This document shows positions 1 to 8,215 of a stretch of DNA of 38,594 nucleotides, in pieces (the stretch's first letter is position 1; each line of letters opens with the position of its first letter). Origin of the DNA: Acidobacteriota bacterium (GTDB lineage: Bacteria > Actinomycetota > Acidimicrobiia > Acidimicrobiales > CADCSY01). The DNA is taken from contig JAEKLB010000059.1 of NCBI GenBank assembly GCA_019510095.1, forward strand, positions 1 to 38,594, in the 5' to 3' direction. The notes beneath the pieces were generated by a model. It did no database searches and was not told where the DNA came from. It saw only the letters and a program-made list of their open reading frames with translations. Position numbers and translations under genes: made by a program.

Positions 1-1121
1 CACCGAGCCTCGGAGTCGGCCCGCTCCTCGGCCAGGGACCCTTCGGCCTCGACCAACCGGTCGGCGTCGGGCACCAACCGCTCGCCCTGGGCTTCGGCCT
101 CGGCCAGCTCCTCGCGGAGGCGGGCGGCCTCGGCCTCGAGGGTGGCGATCACGGCCTGGTCGACCGCCACCGCCCGGTCGCGCTCGATTCCGCGTGTGCG
201 CTCGGCGATGACCCCGGCCAGGCCCTTGGCCTGGGCGTGGAGCCGCTCGACCTGCACCAGGCTCTCCCCGAGGTCGTCGGCGCCCATGGCCGACAGCTCG
301 GCCTCGGCGGCCAGGACGGCGGCATCGAGCCGGGCCAGCTCGGAGCGCAACGACGACTCCTCGCCGGCGAGCCGGTTGCGCGACTCGGCGCCGGCCTCCA
401 GCCGGGAGCGGAGCGAGGCCAGCTCCCGCCCGGCGACATGGAGGCGGATGGCCGACAGCTCGGCGACCAGGTCGCCATGGCGGCGGGCGGCCTCGGCCTG
501 GCGCTCGAGGGGCCGGAGCTGGCGACGGACCTCCCGCAGGAGGTCGGACAGCCGCAGCAGGTTGCCCTCGGTCGCCTCCAGCCGGCGCTCGGCCTTCTCC
601 TTGCGCTTGCGGAACTTGAGGACCCCGGCGGCCTCCTCGATCACCAGGCGGCGGTCCTCGGGCCGGGCGTTGAGCACGGCGTCGAGCTGGCCCTGGCTGA
701 CGATGACGTGCTGCTGGCGACCCACGCCGGAGTCGGAGAGCAGCTCCTGGACGTCGAGGAGGCGGCACGGCACCCCGTTGATGGCGTATTCGCTGTCGCC
801 GTTGCGGAACAACGTGCGGCTGATCGTGACCTCGGAGAACTCGATGGGCAGGATGCCGTCGGAGTTGTCGATGGTCAGGTGGACCTCGGCCCGCCCCAGG
901 GCCTGGCGGTTGGCCGAGCCGGCGAAGATGACGTCGTCCATCTTCGACGACCGCACCGTGCGGGGCCCCTGGGCGCCCAGCACCCAGGCGACGGCATCGA
1001 CGATGTTGGACTTGCCGGAGCCGTTCGGCCCGACGACCACCGTGATCCCAGGCTCGAGATCGAGAACGGTGGTGTCAGCGAAGGACTTGAAGCCCTTGAG
1101 GGTCAGAGTCTTGAGGTACAC
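1..1121 (-). CDS. smc: Chromosome segregation ATPase SMC, N-terminal part (partial)
   Basis: SMC is the core ATPase of the bacterial condensin complex that compacts and segregates chromosomes. The ORF track omits this frame because it runs off the window; I translated it by hand. From a GTG start it begins [14 protein letters not shown], the canonical SMC N-terminus. Walker A (GPNGSGKS) is at residues 31-38. A Q-loop region ([17 protein letters not shown]) and an [17 protein letters not shown] segment follow, then the first coiled coil, rich in Glu, Ala, Arg and Leu. About 373 residues are present; hinge, second coil and Walker B lie outside. In actinobacteria smc usually follows rnc-mutM directly, but here about 3.9 kb of other genes intervene. 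The plus-strand ORFs across this region are antisense shadows of the coil. The identification is very secure; the GTG start is inferred from the conserved N-terminus. Confidence 0.96.
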   Translation of the reverse strand, partial: MYLKTLTLKGFKSFADTTVLDLEPGITVVVGPNGSGKSNIVDAVAWVLGAQGPRTVRSSKMDDVIFAGSANRQALGRAEVHLTIDNSDGILPIEFSEVTISRTLFRNGDSEYAINGVPCRLLDVQELLSDSGVGRQQHVIVSQGQLDAVLNARPEDRRLVIEEAAGVLKFRKRKEKAERRLEATEGNLLRLSDLLREVRRQLRPLERQAEAARRHGDLVAELSAIRLHVAGRELASLRSRLEAGAESRNRLAGEESSLRSELARLDAAVLAAEAELSAMGADDLGESLVQVERLHAQAKGLAGVIAERTRGIERDRAVAVDQAVIATLEAEAARLREELAEAEAQGERLVPDADRLVEAEGSLAEERADSEAR

Positions 1122-1197
1122 GCCACGGGCGACGGTAGAGGGTCCTTGACACGCGCGCGCGCATGCGGCGGTGGGAGCCGGTCGTCGGCCCCCCTCC

Positions 1198-2034
1198 TCA
1201 GCCCTTCGCGGGGCAGCCGTCCTCGTCGGGCAGGAGTGGTCGCACGACGACCCGGTACGACTGGCCGCCCTGGGTGAAGAAGGTGAGCTGGTCGGCCTGG
1301 CGCATCGTCGTGCGGACGTCATCGGCGGGGCCACCGGTGACGGCGAGGCAGTCGGTCGCCGCCGCCAGGTCGACCGACGCGACCGGCCACGGCTTCACCC
1401 GGGGCTTCGGCTCCCCCGGTTGGGGCACGGCCGCCGGTTCCGCGGGACGGGCGCGCAGGAGGTAGCCGTCGGGGACGTACTCCTCGCTGCCGACGGCGCC
1501 GGCGGCTGACTCCAGCTCGGCGACCAACCGCTGGAGCCGTCGCCGGGCATCCTGCTGCGCAGAGGTCAGGGCGCCCGATCCGCCAGCGTCCATGCCGAGC
1601 GCGTTCGCCCGGTGCTCGACCAGCCGGCCGGCCCGCGTCCTGACGGTCACCACCGTGTCGGGAGCATCGGCCACCGGCGGCTGCCCGGCATCGACGGAGG
1701 CGCCAGTGAGGTCGAGCTCGTCCGCGAGGTCGACCAACCGCTCGATCTCCCTGCCGGTGATGGACCCTCGCTGCAGCGGCACGTACGCGGGCCCGGGATA
1801 GATCTCGATCATGGCGCCGGGCACCAACGTGGTGCCATCGCCGTACACGGCGACGCTCGGTGTTCGGCCGAAGGTCGACTCGGGGCTCACGAAGCCACCG
1901 CGCTGCTCGACCCGGAAGACCACGTCGTGGGCGCCGGGACCACGCTCGTCGGCGACGATCGTCGAGTGGTCGCTGCCACACGCGGCCACGACCATGGCTG
2001 ACAGGACACCCACCACAAGTGCTTGCATTCGCAT
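1198..2034 (-). CDS. Putative lipoprotein of unknown function
   Basis: I do not recognise a named family. The ORF is open to 2334, but the first 100 residues of that frame are Arg-rich and overlap the next gene. The ATG at 2034 ([19 protein letters not shown]) gives a compact signal peptide ending in a lipobox (VAAC), so a lipid-anchored extracytoplasmic protein of 278 residues is likely. After the lipobox come a beta-rich half ([22 protein letters not shown]) and a segment on choosing or measuring acidic and aromatic groups that I cannot assign. The C-terminal part has a Pro-rich linker and a Cys pair ([18 protein letters not shown]) that could form a disulfide. It lies on the same strand as, and upstream of, smc, and 44 bp downstream of the CGCGDDSC protein gene. 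Function is unknown; the lipoprotein prediction is fairly firm. Confidence 0.75.
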   Translation of the reverse strand: MRMQALVVGVLSAMVVAACGSDHSTIVADERGPGAHDVVFRVEQRGGFVSPESTFGRTPSVAVYGDGTTLVPGAMIEIYPGPAYVPLQRGSITGREIERLVDLADELDLTGASVDAGQPPVADAPDTVVTVRTRAGRLVEHRANALGMDAGGSGALTSAQQDARRRLQRLVAELESAAGAVGSEEYVPDGYLLRARPAEPAAVPQPGEPKPRVKPWPVASVDLAAATDCLAVTGGPADDVRTTMRQADQLTFFTQGGQSYRVVVRPLLPDEDGCPAKG

Positions 2035-2078
2035 CACCCGCGTTGGACGTCGCCGCCCGCTCCCAGGTTCCCGCACGG

Positions 2079-2579
2079 TCAGAAGTCGGTGGGGCGCCAC
2101 ATGCGCCAGCGCTTGCCGGCCATGGGGGGCTGGACGAAGGTCAAGCCTCGCCACGTCAGCGCCCGGTGCACCGCCTCGTCCACGAGCGCCATCGCCTGTC
2201 GCGCGTACCGCCGCTCGACCGGCTCCCAGGAGCGGTCGCCGTCGATCCTGGCCAGCTCGTCGTCGTAGCGAGTCGGATCGAAGCGCAGCTCGGCGGGAAC
2301 GTCGTCGCCGAGCGACGACTCGAACTCGGCCCACACGACCGCATCCGCATCACGCCGCACGACCGCGGTCACCGCGCCGCACGAGTCGTCACCGCAGCCG
2401 CATCGCACCAGTTGCACGCGCTGCGGCTGATCACTGCCCCGGAGCATCTCGAGGACGACGTCGGGATCCATGCCCATGCCGTCGAGCCGATCGGCGAGCT
2501 CGACACCGTCGACCACCATCGCCAGCTCGAGGTCGTCACCACGATCGACGACCTCCAGGTGCAGCCGGCTCATGCCCAC
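2079..2579 (-). CDS. Uncharacterised protein with CGCGDDSC motif
   Basis: A 166-residue cytoplasmic protein that I do not recognise by name. The start is GTG at 2579, with AGGAA about 8 nt upstream; an in-frame ATG at 2573 is the alternative. The N-terminal half is a beta-rich acidic region (LELAMVVDGVELADRL). It is followed by VRCGCGDDSCGAVTAVVRRD, whose three clustered Cys look like a metal site or structural knuckle. The C-terminal half has FDPTRYDDELARI, then a helical, basic end (GKRWRMWRPTDF). Similar short proteins with a C-G-x3-C-G element followed by a VxW strand occur as hypotheticals in actinobacteria (my recollection, not a search). It sits between two other uncharacterised minus-strand genes. 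No membrane segment or signal peptide is visible. Confidence 0.7.
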   Translation of the reverse strand: MGMSRLHLEVVDRGDDLELAMVVDGVELADRLDGMGMDPDVVLEMLRGSDQPQRVQLVRCGCGDDSCGAVTAVVRRDADAVVWAEFESSLGDDVPAELRFDPTRYDDELARIDGDRSWEPVERRYARQAMALVDEAVHRALTWRGLTFVQPPMAGKRWRMWRPTDF

Positions 2580-2616
2580 GGCACGTTCCTAGCCGCGGCG
2601 GGGCGGCCGCGCCGGC

Positions 2617-2958
2617 TCAGTGGGCGAGGAACAGCCCGCGCAGCTCCTCCGACACGCGGTCGCGGGCCTCGCGGAGCAACGCGGTGCTGTACGACGCGGG
2701 CAGCCCGGCGCCGTCGAGCTCGTCGGCAGCGAGGAGGTAGCTGCCCGCGGTCGCCCGCACCGCGCTGACCCGCCGGCTCAGCGAAGGACTGTCGTGACAC
2801 TGGCCGCCGACCGCCCGAAGCCGCTCCAGCACCTCACCCAGCACCGCCCTGAGGGCCAACGGGGCATACGCCGACATCAGGGCGGTATGGAGACCGCGGG
2901 CCTGCGAGTCGACGACGCGGCGCTCGCTGACGAGCGCGTAGGTCGTGGTGACTGCCAC
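2617..2958 (-). CDS. Hypothetical helical protein
   Basis: The open frame extends to 3072, but upstream codons give unlikely sequence (MRRPGCFAGVV). I prefer the GTG at 2958 (MAVTTTYALVSERR, 113 residues) because a TACGGT hexamer lies 6 nt upstream with no Shine-Dalgarno, the arrangement of leaderless actinobacterial genes; the ATG at 2979 is an alternative. The protein is mostly helical (VLGEVLERLRAVGG, LLREARDRVSEELRGLF), soluble and without recognised motifs. The opposite-strand frame is low-complexity and Arg/Gly/Gln-rich, as expected of a shadow, which supports the minus strand. It is divergent from the methyltransferase gene; a tandem 10-bp direct repeat lies between them. Function unknown. 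Confidence 0.55.
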   Translation of the reverse strand: MAVTTTYALVSERRVVDSQARGLHTALMSAYAPLALRAVLGEVLERLRAVGGQCHDSPSLSRRVSAVRATAGSYLLAADELDGAGLPASYSTALLREARDRVSEELRGLFLAH

Positions 2959-2964
2959 ACGGCG

Positions 2965-2970
2965 ACCGTA
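2965..2970 (-). promoter_or_regulatory. Predicted leaderless -10 hexamer (TACGGT)
   Basis: TACGGT on the minus strand fits TANNNT and ends 6 nt before the GTG at 2958, so transcription would begin at or next to the start codon. No Shine-Dalgarno sequence is present. Inference from spacing only. Confidence 0.4.
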
Positions 2971-2983
2971 CGACGGCATGCCT

Positions 2984-3004
2984 GTGGGCAACCAGTGGGC
3001 AACC
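2984..3004. repeat. Tandem direct repeat GTGGGCAACC x2, 11-bp period
   Basis: Two perfect copies of GTGGGCAACC at 2984-2993 and 2995-3004, one base apart and so close to one helical turn, followed by a partial CTGTGG. It lies in the divergent gap between the hypothetical gene (start 2958) and the methyltransferase gene (start 3088). It could be a tandem operator for a regulator binding one DNA face, or chance. Confidence 0.4.
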
Positions 3005-3087
3005 CTGTGGATCAAGGAAATTCCCTCGGGCGCCGGTATGACAACGCCCGCAAAACAGCCGGGACGACGCATGCTGTGATGGTGGTG

Positions 3088-3906
3088 ATGGCGAACGAGG
3101 CGGAGCGGCGCCGCTGGAACGACGAACGGTTCGCGGCCTCCTGGCCCAAGCGGGAGCAGCTGACCGGGGTCGTGACGCCGGTGCTGCTGGAGGCCCTGAA
3201 GCTGAAGCCGGGCGAGAAGGTGCTCGACATCGGCAGCGGCGGGGGTGGCACCACAATCGCCGCCGGCCGCGCCGTCGGTGCCAAGGGCCTCGCCCTCGGC
3301 ATCGACCTGTCACATCCCCTCACCGTTCTGGCCGCCCAGCGGGCCAAGGACGCGCGCGCCGCCAACGTGACCTTCAAGGTCGCCGACGCCCAACACGACG
3401 AGATCCCCGGCCGGCCGTTCGACGTGGCCACCAGCCAGTTCGGCGTCATGTTCTTCGACGACCCGGTCGCCGCCTTCACCAACATCCGCCAGCACCTGCG
3501 CACCGACGGCCGTTTCGTGTTCGCCTGCTGGCAGCCGGCGAACCACAACCCCTGGCACGTCGGCACGGCGTTGCAGCCACTGCTGCCGCCTGCGCCGCCG
3601 CCAGCGGCAGGCAAGAGCCCGGTCGGGCCGTTCACCCTCGGCGAGCTGGTGCACACCACCGTCCTGCTCGAGAAGGCCGGCTTCACCGGTGTGCGGCTGA
3701 CGCCCCACGCCGTCGTCGTGCGGGCCTCGGCCGACGCCGTCGTCGACGCGGCGCTGCTCGAGGTGATGGGCGTGCCGCCCGAGCGGCTCGACGAGGCCCG
3801 GGCGGTCGTCACCACCCACCTGGCCAAGTTCGCGTCGACCCAGCGGGGCCTGTACCGGTTCCCCATCGCGTTCCTCGTCGTGGAGGCGACCAACCCCGGC
3901 GGGTGA
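3088..3906 (+). CDS. Class I SAM-dependent methyltransferase
   Basis: A 272-residue predicted methyltransferase. The open frame begins at 2620, but its first 150 codons are antisense to the neighbouring gene. The likely start is the ATG at 3088 (MANEAERRRWNDERFAASW), with GTG/ATG codons at 3079-3085 as alternatives; no Shine-Dalgarno is visible. The Rossmann core is clear: motif I VLDIGSGGGGTTIAAGRAVG (about residues 47-66), an acidic strand end (LGIDLS), VADAQHD, and ATSQFGVMFFDDPVAAFTNIRQHL followed by FVFACWQP. This matches the UbiE/Methyltransf_11 type seen in many small-molecule methyltransferases. The substrate cannot be inferred. A Pro/Ala-rich insert (LPPAPPPAAG) precedes the C-terminal helical part. 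It lies 18 bp upstream of the aldolase start and is probably co-transcribed with it. Confidence 0.85.
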   Translation: MANEAERRRWNDERFAASWPKREQLTGVVTPVLLEALKLKPGEKVLDIGSGGGGTTIAAGRAVGAKGLALGIDLSHPLTVLAAQRAKDARAANVTFKVADAQHDEIPGRPFDVATSQFGVMFFDDPVAAFTNIRQHLRTDGRFVFACWQPANHNPWHVGTALQPLLPPAPPPAAGKSPVGPFTLGELVHTTVLLEKAGFTGVRLTPHAVVVRASADAVVDAALLEVMGVPPERLDEARAVVTTHLAKFASTQRGLYRFPIAFLVVEATNPGG

Positions 3907-3924
3907 GCGTGGTTGTATCGGGTC

Positions 3925-4929
3925 GTGCCGATTGACGTCCGCTCGGACACGGTCACCCGTCCGACGCCCGCGATGCGCCAGGCCATGGCCGACGCCGAGG
4001 TCGGCGACGACGCCTACGGCGAGGACCCCACCGTCAACGCCCTCCAGGAGCTGTACGCGTCGATGGTCGGCAAGGAGGCCGCGCTGTTCGTGCCGTCAGG
4101 CACCATGGCCAACCAGCTCGCCGTTCGGGTCCAGGCCCGGCGGGGCACCAGCGTGGTCGCCGGCCGGCGGTCGCACGTGGTGGCCTACGAGAACGGAGCG
4201 GCGGCGGCTAACTCCGGCGCCCAGCTCCATGCCATCGACGACGACGGCGGTCGCCTCCGGGCCGACGACATCCGCTGGGTGATGGAGGCTGCCGGCCACC
4301 ACCAGCCAGTGCCCAGCCTCATCTGCATCGAGAACACGGCGATGGCCGCAAGCGGTGCGTGCTGGCCGCTCGAGGACCTGCGAGCCGTCGGCTCGCTCGG
4401 GCTACCCGTGCACCTCGATGGCGCCCGGCTGTTCAACGCCGCGGTGGCGACGGCTGTCTCGGCCGCCGACCTGGCCGCCCCGGCCACCACCGTGATGTCG
4501 TGCCTGTCGAAGGGACTGGCCGCCCCGGTGGGCTCGCTGCTCGCCGGCCCGACCGCCGTGATCGACGAGGCCCGGGCCGAGCGAGCCCGCCTCGGCGGTT
4601 CGATGCGCCAGGCCGGCGTGCTCGCGGCGGCCGGGCTGGTGGCGTTGCGCACGATGGTCGACCGCCTGGCCGACGACCACGCCCGGGCCCGGCGCCTCGC
4701 CGACGCGGTGGCGGGGCGCTGGCCCGGCGCCGGCTTCGACCCGGCCGCGGTGCGGACCAACATCGTGTGCTTCCCGCATGAGCACCCCGACCGCCTGCTG
4801 GGCCACCTCGCCGAGCACGACGTCCTCGCCGGCACCATCGCGCCCAACGTGGTCCGGCTGGTGACCCATCTCGACGTCGACGACGATGGCATCGACCGCG
4901 TCGTCACCGCGCTCAGGTCAGCCCCCTAG
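3925..4929 (+). CDS. ltaE: Low-specificity L-threonine aldolase family protein
   Basis: A PLP fold-type I enzyme predicted to split L-threonine or L-allo-threonine into glycine and acetaldehyde, or to act on related beta-hydroxy amino acids. The N-terminus [19 protein letters not shown] is the family signature. [15 protein letters not shown] and [15 protein letters not shown] form the cofactor phosphate and active-site loops. [13 protein letters not shown] carries the Asp/Arg pair, and [13 protein letters not shown] holds the Schiff-base lysine. I prefer GTG at 3925 (MPIDVRSDT); the ORF track uses TTG at 3913. The resulting 334 residues are close to the usual family length. It follows the methyltransferase gene closely and ends 9 bp before a long inverted repeat that separates it from the convergent mutM. 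Substrate range is uncertain. Confidence 0.9.
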   Translation: MPIDVRSDTVTRPTPAMRQAMADAEVGDDAYGEDPTVNALQELYASMVGKEAALFVPSGTMANQLAVRVQARRGTSVVAGRRSHVVAYENGAAAANSGAQLHAIDDDGGRLRADDIRWVMEAAGHHQPVPSLICIENTAMAASGACWPLEDLRAVGSLGLPVHLDGARLFNAAVATAVSAADLAAPATTVMSCLSKGLAAPVGSLLAGPTAVIDEARAERARLGGSMRQAGVLAAAGLVALRTMVDRLADDHARARRLADAVAGRWPGAGFDPAAVRTNIVCFPHEHPDRLLGHLAEHDVLAGTIAPNVVRLVTHLDVDDDGIDRVVTALRSAP

Positions 4930-4937
4930 CCACTCCC

Positions 4938-4984
4938 TTCTTTGGCGACTTGCCCGCACATCGTCTGGGCAACTCGCCAAAGAA
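4938..4984. terminator. Inverted repeat between ltaE and mutM (CCGTTCT-type element 1)
   Basis: Arms at 4938-4955 (TTCTTTGGCGACTTGCCC) and 4967-4984 pair over 17 of 18 positions around an 11-nt loop. The flanks (CCACTCCC / GGGGAGGG) extend the symmetry. It lies between two convergent stop codons, so it probably ends transcription from both sides. It belongs to the recurrent family described in the findings. Confidence 0.8.
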
Positions 4985-5003
4985 CGGGGAGGGCTGAGTT
5001 GGA

Positions 5004-5837
5004 TCAGACCTGGCAGCCGGCGCAGAAGAACGCCGACCGGCCGCTCCACTTCATGCGCTCGATCGTGTGCCGGCAGCGGCGGCAGGGCTGCCCCTCGCGG
5101 CCATAGACCTTGTGCTCGGCCTGGTACTGGCCCACCTTGCCGAACAAGTCGCGGTACTGCTCGTCGGCAAGCGACGAGCCACGCATCTTGATGGCCTCCT
5201 GGAGCACCTCACCCATGGCCCGGTAGAGCCGGCGGACCTCCTGGGTCGACACGGTCTCGGAGGAGCGGTCGGGCCGAAGTCCGGCGTTCCACAGGATCTC
5301 GTCGGAGTAGATGTTGCCGATCCCGGCGATGAACTTCTGGTCCATCAGCAGGGTCTTGAGCTTGACCTTGCGGGCGACGAGCTGCGCCCCGAACGTGTCC
5401 CACGCCACCACGTCCTCGACCGGGTCGAAGCCCAGGCTCGAGATCTCGGGCGCCTCGGCCTTGAAGCTCTCCTTGCTCACCACGTAGAGCTCGCCGAACG
5501 TCCGGGGATCGACGTAGCGCAGCTGGCCGCCCTGGGTGAAGGTGATGACGACGTGGGTGTGCTTGAGCGTGACGTCCTTGGGCTGGGCCCGGAGCAGCTG
5601 GCCGCTCATCCCGAGGTGGACGACCAGGATGTCGTCGCCCACGTCGATGAGGATGTTCTTGCCCCGGCGGGAGATGCCCTCGATCTTCTGGCCCTCGAGG
5701 CGGGACGCGAAGGCCTTCTTGCTGGCGTGGCGGCGAATCGACCGCAGGCCCCGCACCTCGACCGACTTGATGCGCTTGCCGACCACTTCCTTCTCGAGGT
5801 CACGGCGGATGGTCTCCGCCTCCGGCAGCTCAGGCAT
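5004..5837 (-). CDS. mutM: Formamidopyrimidine-DNA glycosylase (Fpg/MutM)
   Basis: A bifunctional DNA glycosylase/AP lyase that removes 8-oxoguanine and formamidopyrimidines in base excision repair. The N-terminus MPELPEAETIRR carries the catalytic Pro2 (the nucleophile after Met removal) and Glu3. Lys60 in SRRGKNIL is the conserved phosphate contact. HLGMSGQL and the H2TH region (LLMDQKFIAGIGNIYSDEILW) are intact. The C-terminal zinc finger has CRRC and CAGC pairs in GREGQPCRRCRHTIERMKWSGRSAFFCAGC. At 277 residues the protein is full length. The start overlaps the rnc stop by 8 nt, so the two are probably translationally coupled. It ends the conserved minus-strand block. Confidence 0.97.
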   Translation of the reverse strand: MPELPEAETIRRDLEKEVVGKRIKSVEVRGLRSIRRHASKKAFASRLEGQKIEGISRRGKNILIDVGDDILVVHLGMSGQLLRAQPKDVTLKHTHVVITFTQGGQLRYVDPRTFGELYVVSKESFKAEAPEISSLGFDPVEDVVAWDTFGAQLVARKVKLKTLLMDQKFIAGIGNIYSDEILWNAGLRPDRSSETVSTQEVRRLYRAMGEVLQEAIKMRGSSLADEQYRDLFGKVGQYQAEHKVYGREGQPCRRCRHTIERMKWSGRSAFFCAGCQV

Positions 5838-6660
5838 CGCTCACGCTCGCTCCGGTCCCGTCTGCGTTGGTGCGCAACGCCTCCCAGGCCAGCAGGGCTA
5901 CCGCCTGCTCGGCCTGCTTCTTCGATCGTCCCTCGCCGCCGCCGAAGGTCTGGGGGCCCAGCCGGACCGACGCGAAGAACCGCTTCGCATGGTCGGGCCC
6001 CGAATCAACCACCACGTACTCCGGCATGACCTCCAACGTGCGGACGGCCAGCTCCTGGAGACGGGTCTTGTAGTCGTTGCCGCCGGGCCCGGCGGCGGCC
6101 TCTTCGATGCGCTCGCCCAGCAGGTCGAGGATGAGGTCGCGGGCAGCGTCGTAGCCGCCGTCGAGGTACACCGCGCCGATGAGCGCCTCAGAGGCATCGG
6201 CCAGGATCGACGGCTTCTCCCGGCCCCCCGAGGCCTGCTCCCCCTTGCCGAGCAGGATGGCCTCACCCAAGCCGAGCTGGTCGGCGAGCGAGGCCAGCGC
6301 CGCCGCGCTCACGACCGCCGCCCTGACCTTGGCCAGCTCGCCTTCCGGGAGCTCGGGATAGGTCCGGAAGATGTGGTCAGTGACCACCAGGCCGAGCACG
6401 GCGTCGCCGAGGAACTCGAGCCGCTCGTTGGACGCAGCGCCGGGCGACTCGGCCACCCAGCTGCGATGGGCGAGGGCGGCAGCCAAGAGCGACGGGTCAC
6501 TGAACCGGTGGTGCAGCCGGTGGGCCAGCGCCTCATGGGCCGGGTCGTCGGGACCCAGCTCAGGAGGCGAGGCGGGCGCAGACGTAGTCGACGGCGTCTC
6601 GCACCGTCTTGAGGTCCTCGAGGTCCTCGTCCTCGATGCGGAAGCCGACCGTGCGCTCAC
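5830..6660 (-). CDS. rnc: Ribonuclease III
   Basis: A double-strand-specific endoribonuclease that processes rRNA precursors and mRNAs. The RNase III signature NERLEFLGDAVLGLVVTDHIF, the second acidic site (ILADASEALIGAVYLDGG), and a C-terminal dsRNA-binding domain (KTRLQELAVRTLEVMPEYVV through GEGRSKKQAEQAVALLAWEAL) are all present. The start is the odd point. The only ATG/GTG/TTG that keeps the catalytic domain whole is ATG 6660, but the first 34 residues from it (MSARSASASRTRTSRTSRR) are out-of-frame acpP sequence and unlike any RNase III start. A CTG at 6558, directly after the acpP stop, would give 242 residues, the normal length. The coordinates here are the outer bound. Overlap with mutM is 8 nt. 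Confidence 0.93.
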   Translation of the reverse strand: MSARSASASRTRTSRTSRRCETPSTTSAPASPPELGPDDPAHEALAHRLHHRFSDPSLLAAALAHRSWVAESPGAASNERLEFLGDAVLGLVVTDHIFRTYPELPEGELAKVRAAVVSAAALASLADQLGLGEAILLGKGEQASGGREKPSILADASEALIGAVYLDGGYDAARDLILDLLGERIEEAAAGPGGNDYKTRLQELAVRTLEVMPEYVVVDSGPDHAKRFFASVRLGPQTFGGGEGRSKKQAEQAVALLAWEALRTNADGTGASVSDA

Positions 6661-6820
6661 CGACCTCCTCCTCGATGGCCTCGACCAGCTCGATGAGGGC
6701 CAGGGAGTCGGCCTGGAGGTCGTCGGTGAACGACTGCCCCTCGGAGATCCCGGCGGCGTCGATCTCGAGGATGTCGGCCAGACGGTCCCTGATCAGCTCG
6801 AACACCTGCCCGCGGTCCAT
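6560..6820 (-). CDS. acpP: Acyl carrier protein
   Basis: The carrier of acyl groups in fatty-acid synthesis. The 4'-phosphopantetheine attachment serine is Ser39 in FTDDLQADSLALIELVEAIEEEVG, followed by an acidic helix III and VRDAVDYV at the C-terminus, all typical. I chose ATG 6820 (MDRGQVFELIRDRL, 86 residues) because it matches the usual N-terminus and has a GAGCAGGG-like ribosome-binding site about 5 nt upstream; in-frame starts at 6853 and at the ORF-track start 6877 would add 11-19 residues. It lies between plsX and rnc, a very common arrangement that couples lipid synthesis to ribosome maturation. Its 3' end overlaps or abuts the rnc start. Confidence 0.94.
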   Translation of the reverse strand: MDRGQVFELIRDRLADILEIDAAGISEGQSFTDDLQADSLALIELVEAIEEEVGERTVGFRIEDEDLEDLKTVRDAVDYVCARLAS

Positions 6821-6904
6821 CGGGCCCTGCTCAACATGGGTCTCGGCAGGCATCGCGGCGGAGTGTACCGACGGCAAACCCCGGTATTCGGGTTACCTGG
6901 CGGC

Positions 6905-7885
6905 TCAGCCGGTGGCCACGGCCTGGCGAAGGTGGCCGACCAGGTCGGCCTCGACCATCTCCTTGGCCACCCCGCAGGCGTTGACGATGGCCCGGGCGCT
7001 GGAGGATCCGTGGCTGATGATGCACACACCGTCGACGCCGAGGAGCATGGCGCCCCCGTAGGTCTCGGGGTCGAGCTCGACGGCCAGGGGCTCGAGCGCC
7101 GGCCAGACCACCTCGAAGGCCTTCCGGAGCTCCTCGGTGGCGGTCAAGCGCTCGAGGATGGCCCGCTGCACGAACCGCATCCCGCCTTCGAGTGTCTTCA
7201 GCACCACGTTGCCGGTGAACCCGTCGGTGACCACCACGTCGACCTCGTCGGTCATGAGGTCGCGGCCCTCGACGTTGCCGACGAACCGGACATTGGCCGT
7301 CGATCGGAGCAGCTCGTGGGCGGCCTTGACCAGTGGCGTGCCCTTCGAGTCCTCCTCACCGATGGACAGCAGGCCCACCCGCGGGGCCTCGCCGGGCGAG
7401 CCGAACCGGGCCTGGAAGTAGGTCTGGCCCATCTGGGCGAACTGCACGAGCCACTCGGGCTGGACCTCGGCATTGGCGCCGACGTCGAGCAGCACGGTGG
7501 GGGTCGTGCCCGAGACCGGGATCGGTAGGGCGATCGCCGGGCGGGCGACGCCCTTGATCCGGCCCATCCGCAGCAGGGCGCTGGCCATGGCCGCGCCGGT
7601 GTTGCCGGCCGAGAGCATGGCGCTGGCCTTGCCGTCGCGGACCAGCTCGGCCGACCGCACCAGGGACGAGTCCTTCTTGCGGCGGACGGCGCCCCCGGGC
7701 TCGTCGGTCATCTCGATGACCTCCGTGCAGGCGAACACGTCGAGGCCGTGGGGGTCGCCGATCCGGTCGGGCGGGCCGACCAGGACGACAGGGACACCCA
7801 GCTCGTCGACGGCGCGCCGGGCGCCGGTGACGATCTCGCCGGGTGCCTTGTCCCCGCCGACAGCGTCGACGGCGACGGGAAGCAT
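6905..7885 (-). CDS. plsX: Phosphate acyltransferase PlsX
   Basis: PlsX converts acyl-ACP and phosphate to acyl-phosphate, the acyl donor for PlsY in phosphatidic acid synthesis; it is a peripheral membrane enzyme. The N-terminus MLPVAVDAVGGDKAPGEIVTGA is the family signature, and SAGNTGAAMASALLRMGRIKGV and VVTDGFTGNVVLKTLEG are conserved blocks. From ATG 7885 it has 326 residues, the normal size; the ORF track's longer version adds antisense-like Arg/Pro sequence from across rpmF. It follows rpmF by 22 bp and is 84 bp upstream of the chosen acpP start. The rpmF-plsX-acpP order suggests an operon. Confidence 0.96.
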   Translation of the reverse strand: MLPVAVDAVGGDKAPGEIVTGARRAVDELGVPVVLVGPPDRIGDPHGLDVFACTEVIEMTDEPGGAVRRKKDSSLVRSAELVRDGKASAMLSAGNTGAAMASALLRMGRIKGVARPAIALPIPVSGTTPTVLLDVGANAEVQPEWLVQFAQMGQTYFQARFGSPGEAPRVGLLSIGEEDSKGTPLVKAAHELLRSTANVRFVGNVEGRDLMTDEVDVVVTDGFTGNVVLKTLEGGMRFVQRAILERLTATEELRKAFEVVWPALEPLAVELDPETYGGAMLLGVDGVCIISHGSSSARAIVNACGVAKEMVEADLVGHLRQAVATG

Positions 7886-7907
7886 GGGCCGGGGCTCGGC
7901 CGGGGCC

Positions 7908-8087
7908 CTAGAGGACGTCGATGACCTGGCGGCCGCGGTAGTGGCCGCAGGTCGGGCAGACGACGTGGGGCACCTTGGCTGCGCCGCAGTTGGGGCAGAG
8001 GCTGCGGCTCGGGACCGCGAGGCGCCAGTTGGCCGCCTGCCGGCTCCGGCCCTTGGCCTTGCTGGTCTTCTTCTTGGGGACAGCCAT
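7908..8087 (-). CDS. rpmF: Large ribosomal subunit protein bL32
   Basis: A structural protein of the 50S subunit, 59 residues and therefore absent from the ORF track. I translated it by hand: [20 protein letters not shown] is the classic L32 start. The zinc ribbon has two CxxC pairs (CPNC and CPTC) around GAAKVPHVV, and it ends [12 protein letters not shown]. An AGGAG ribosome-binding site lies about 9 nt before ATG 8087. The four-Cys form is the zinc-bound (C+) paralogue; some actinobacteria carry an extra C- copy induced by zinc starvation, none of which is seen here. It lies between the yceD-like gene (130-bp gap) and plsX (22-bp gap). Confidence 0.96.
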   Translation of the reverse strand: MAVPKKKTSKAKGRSRQAANWRLAVPSRSLCPNCGAAKVPHVVCPTCGHYRGRQVIDVL

Positions 8088-8215
8088 CTACCTGCTCCTG
8101 GTACTGCGGGGACCGGCCGAGGATAATGGCTGGCGCCGACGCCGCACCATCGGCGTGCCGCGGTCCTTCGCCGTCGAGGTCTCGCACCACCCCGCGAGCC
8201 GCCCACCAGGTGAAG

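Noticed and set aside
1149-1164. Alternating purine-pyrimidine run (possible Z-DNA) upstream of smc
   Set aside because: Only 16 nt long and expected by chance at this GC content.
237-1277. Plus-strand ORFs of 300+ codons over smc
   Set aside because: Antisense of the conserved SMC N-terminus and coiled coil.
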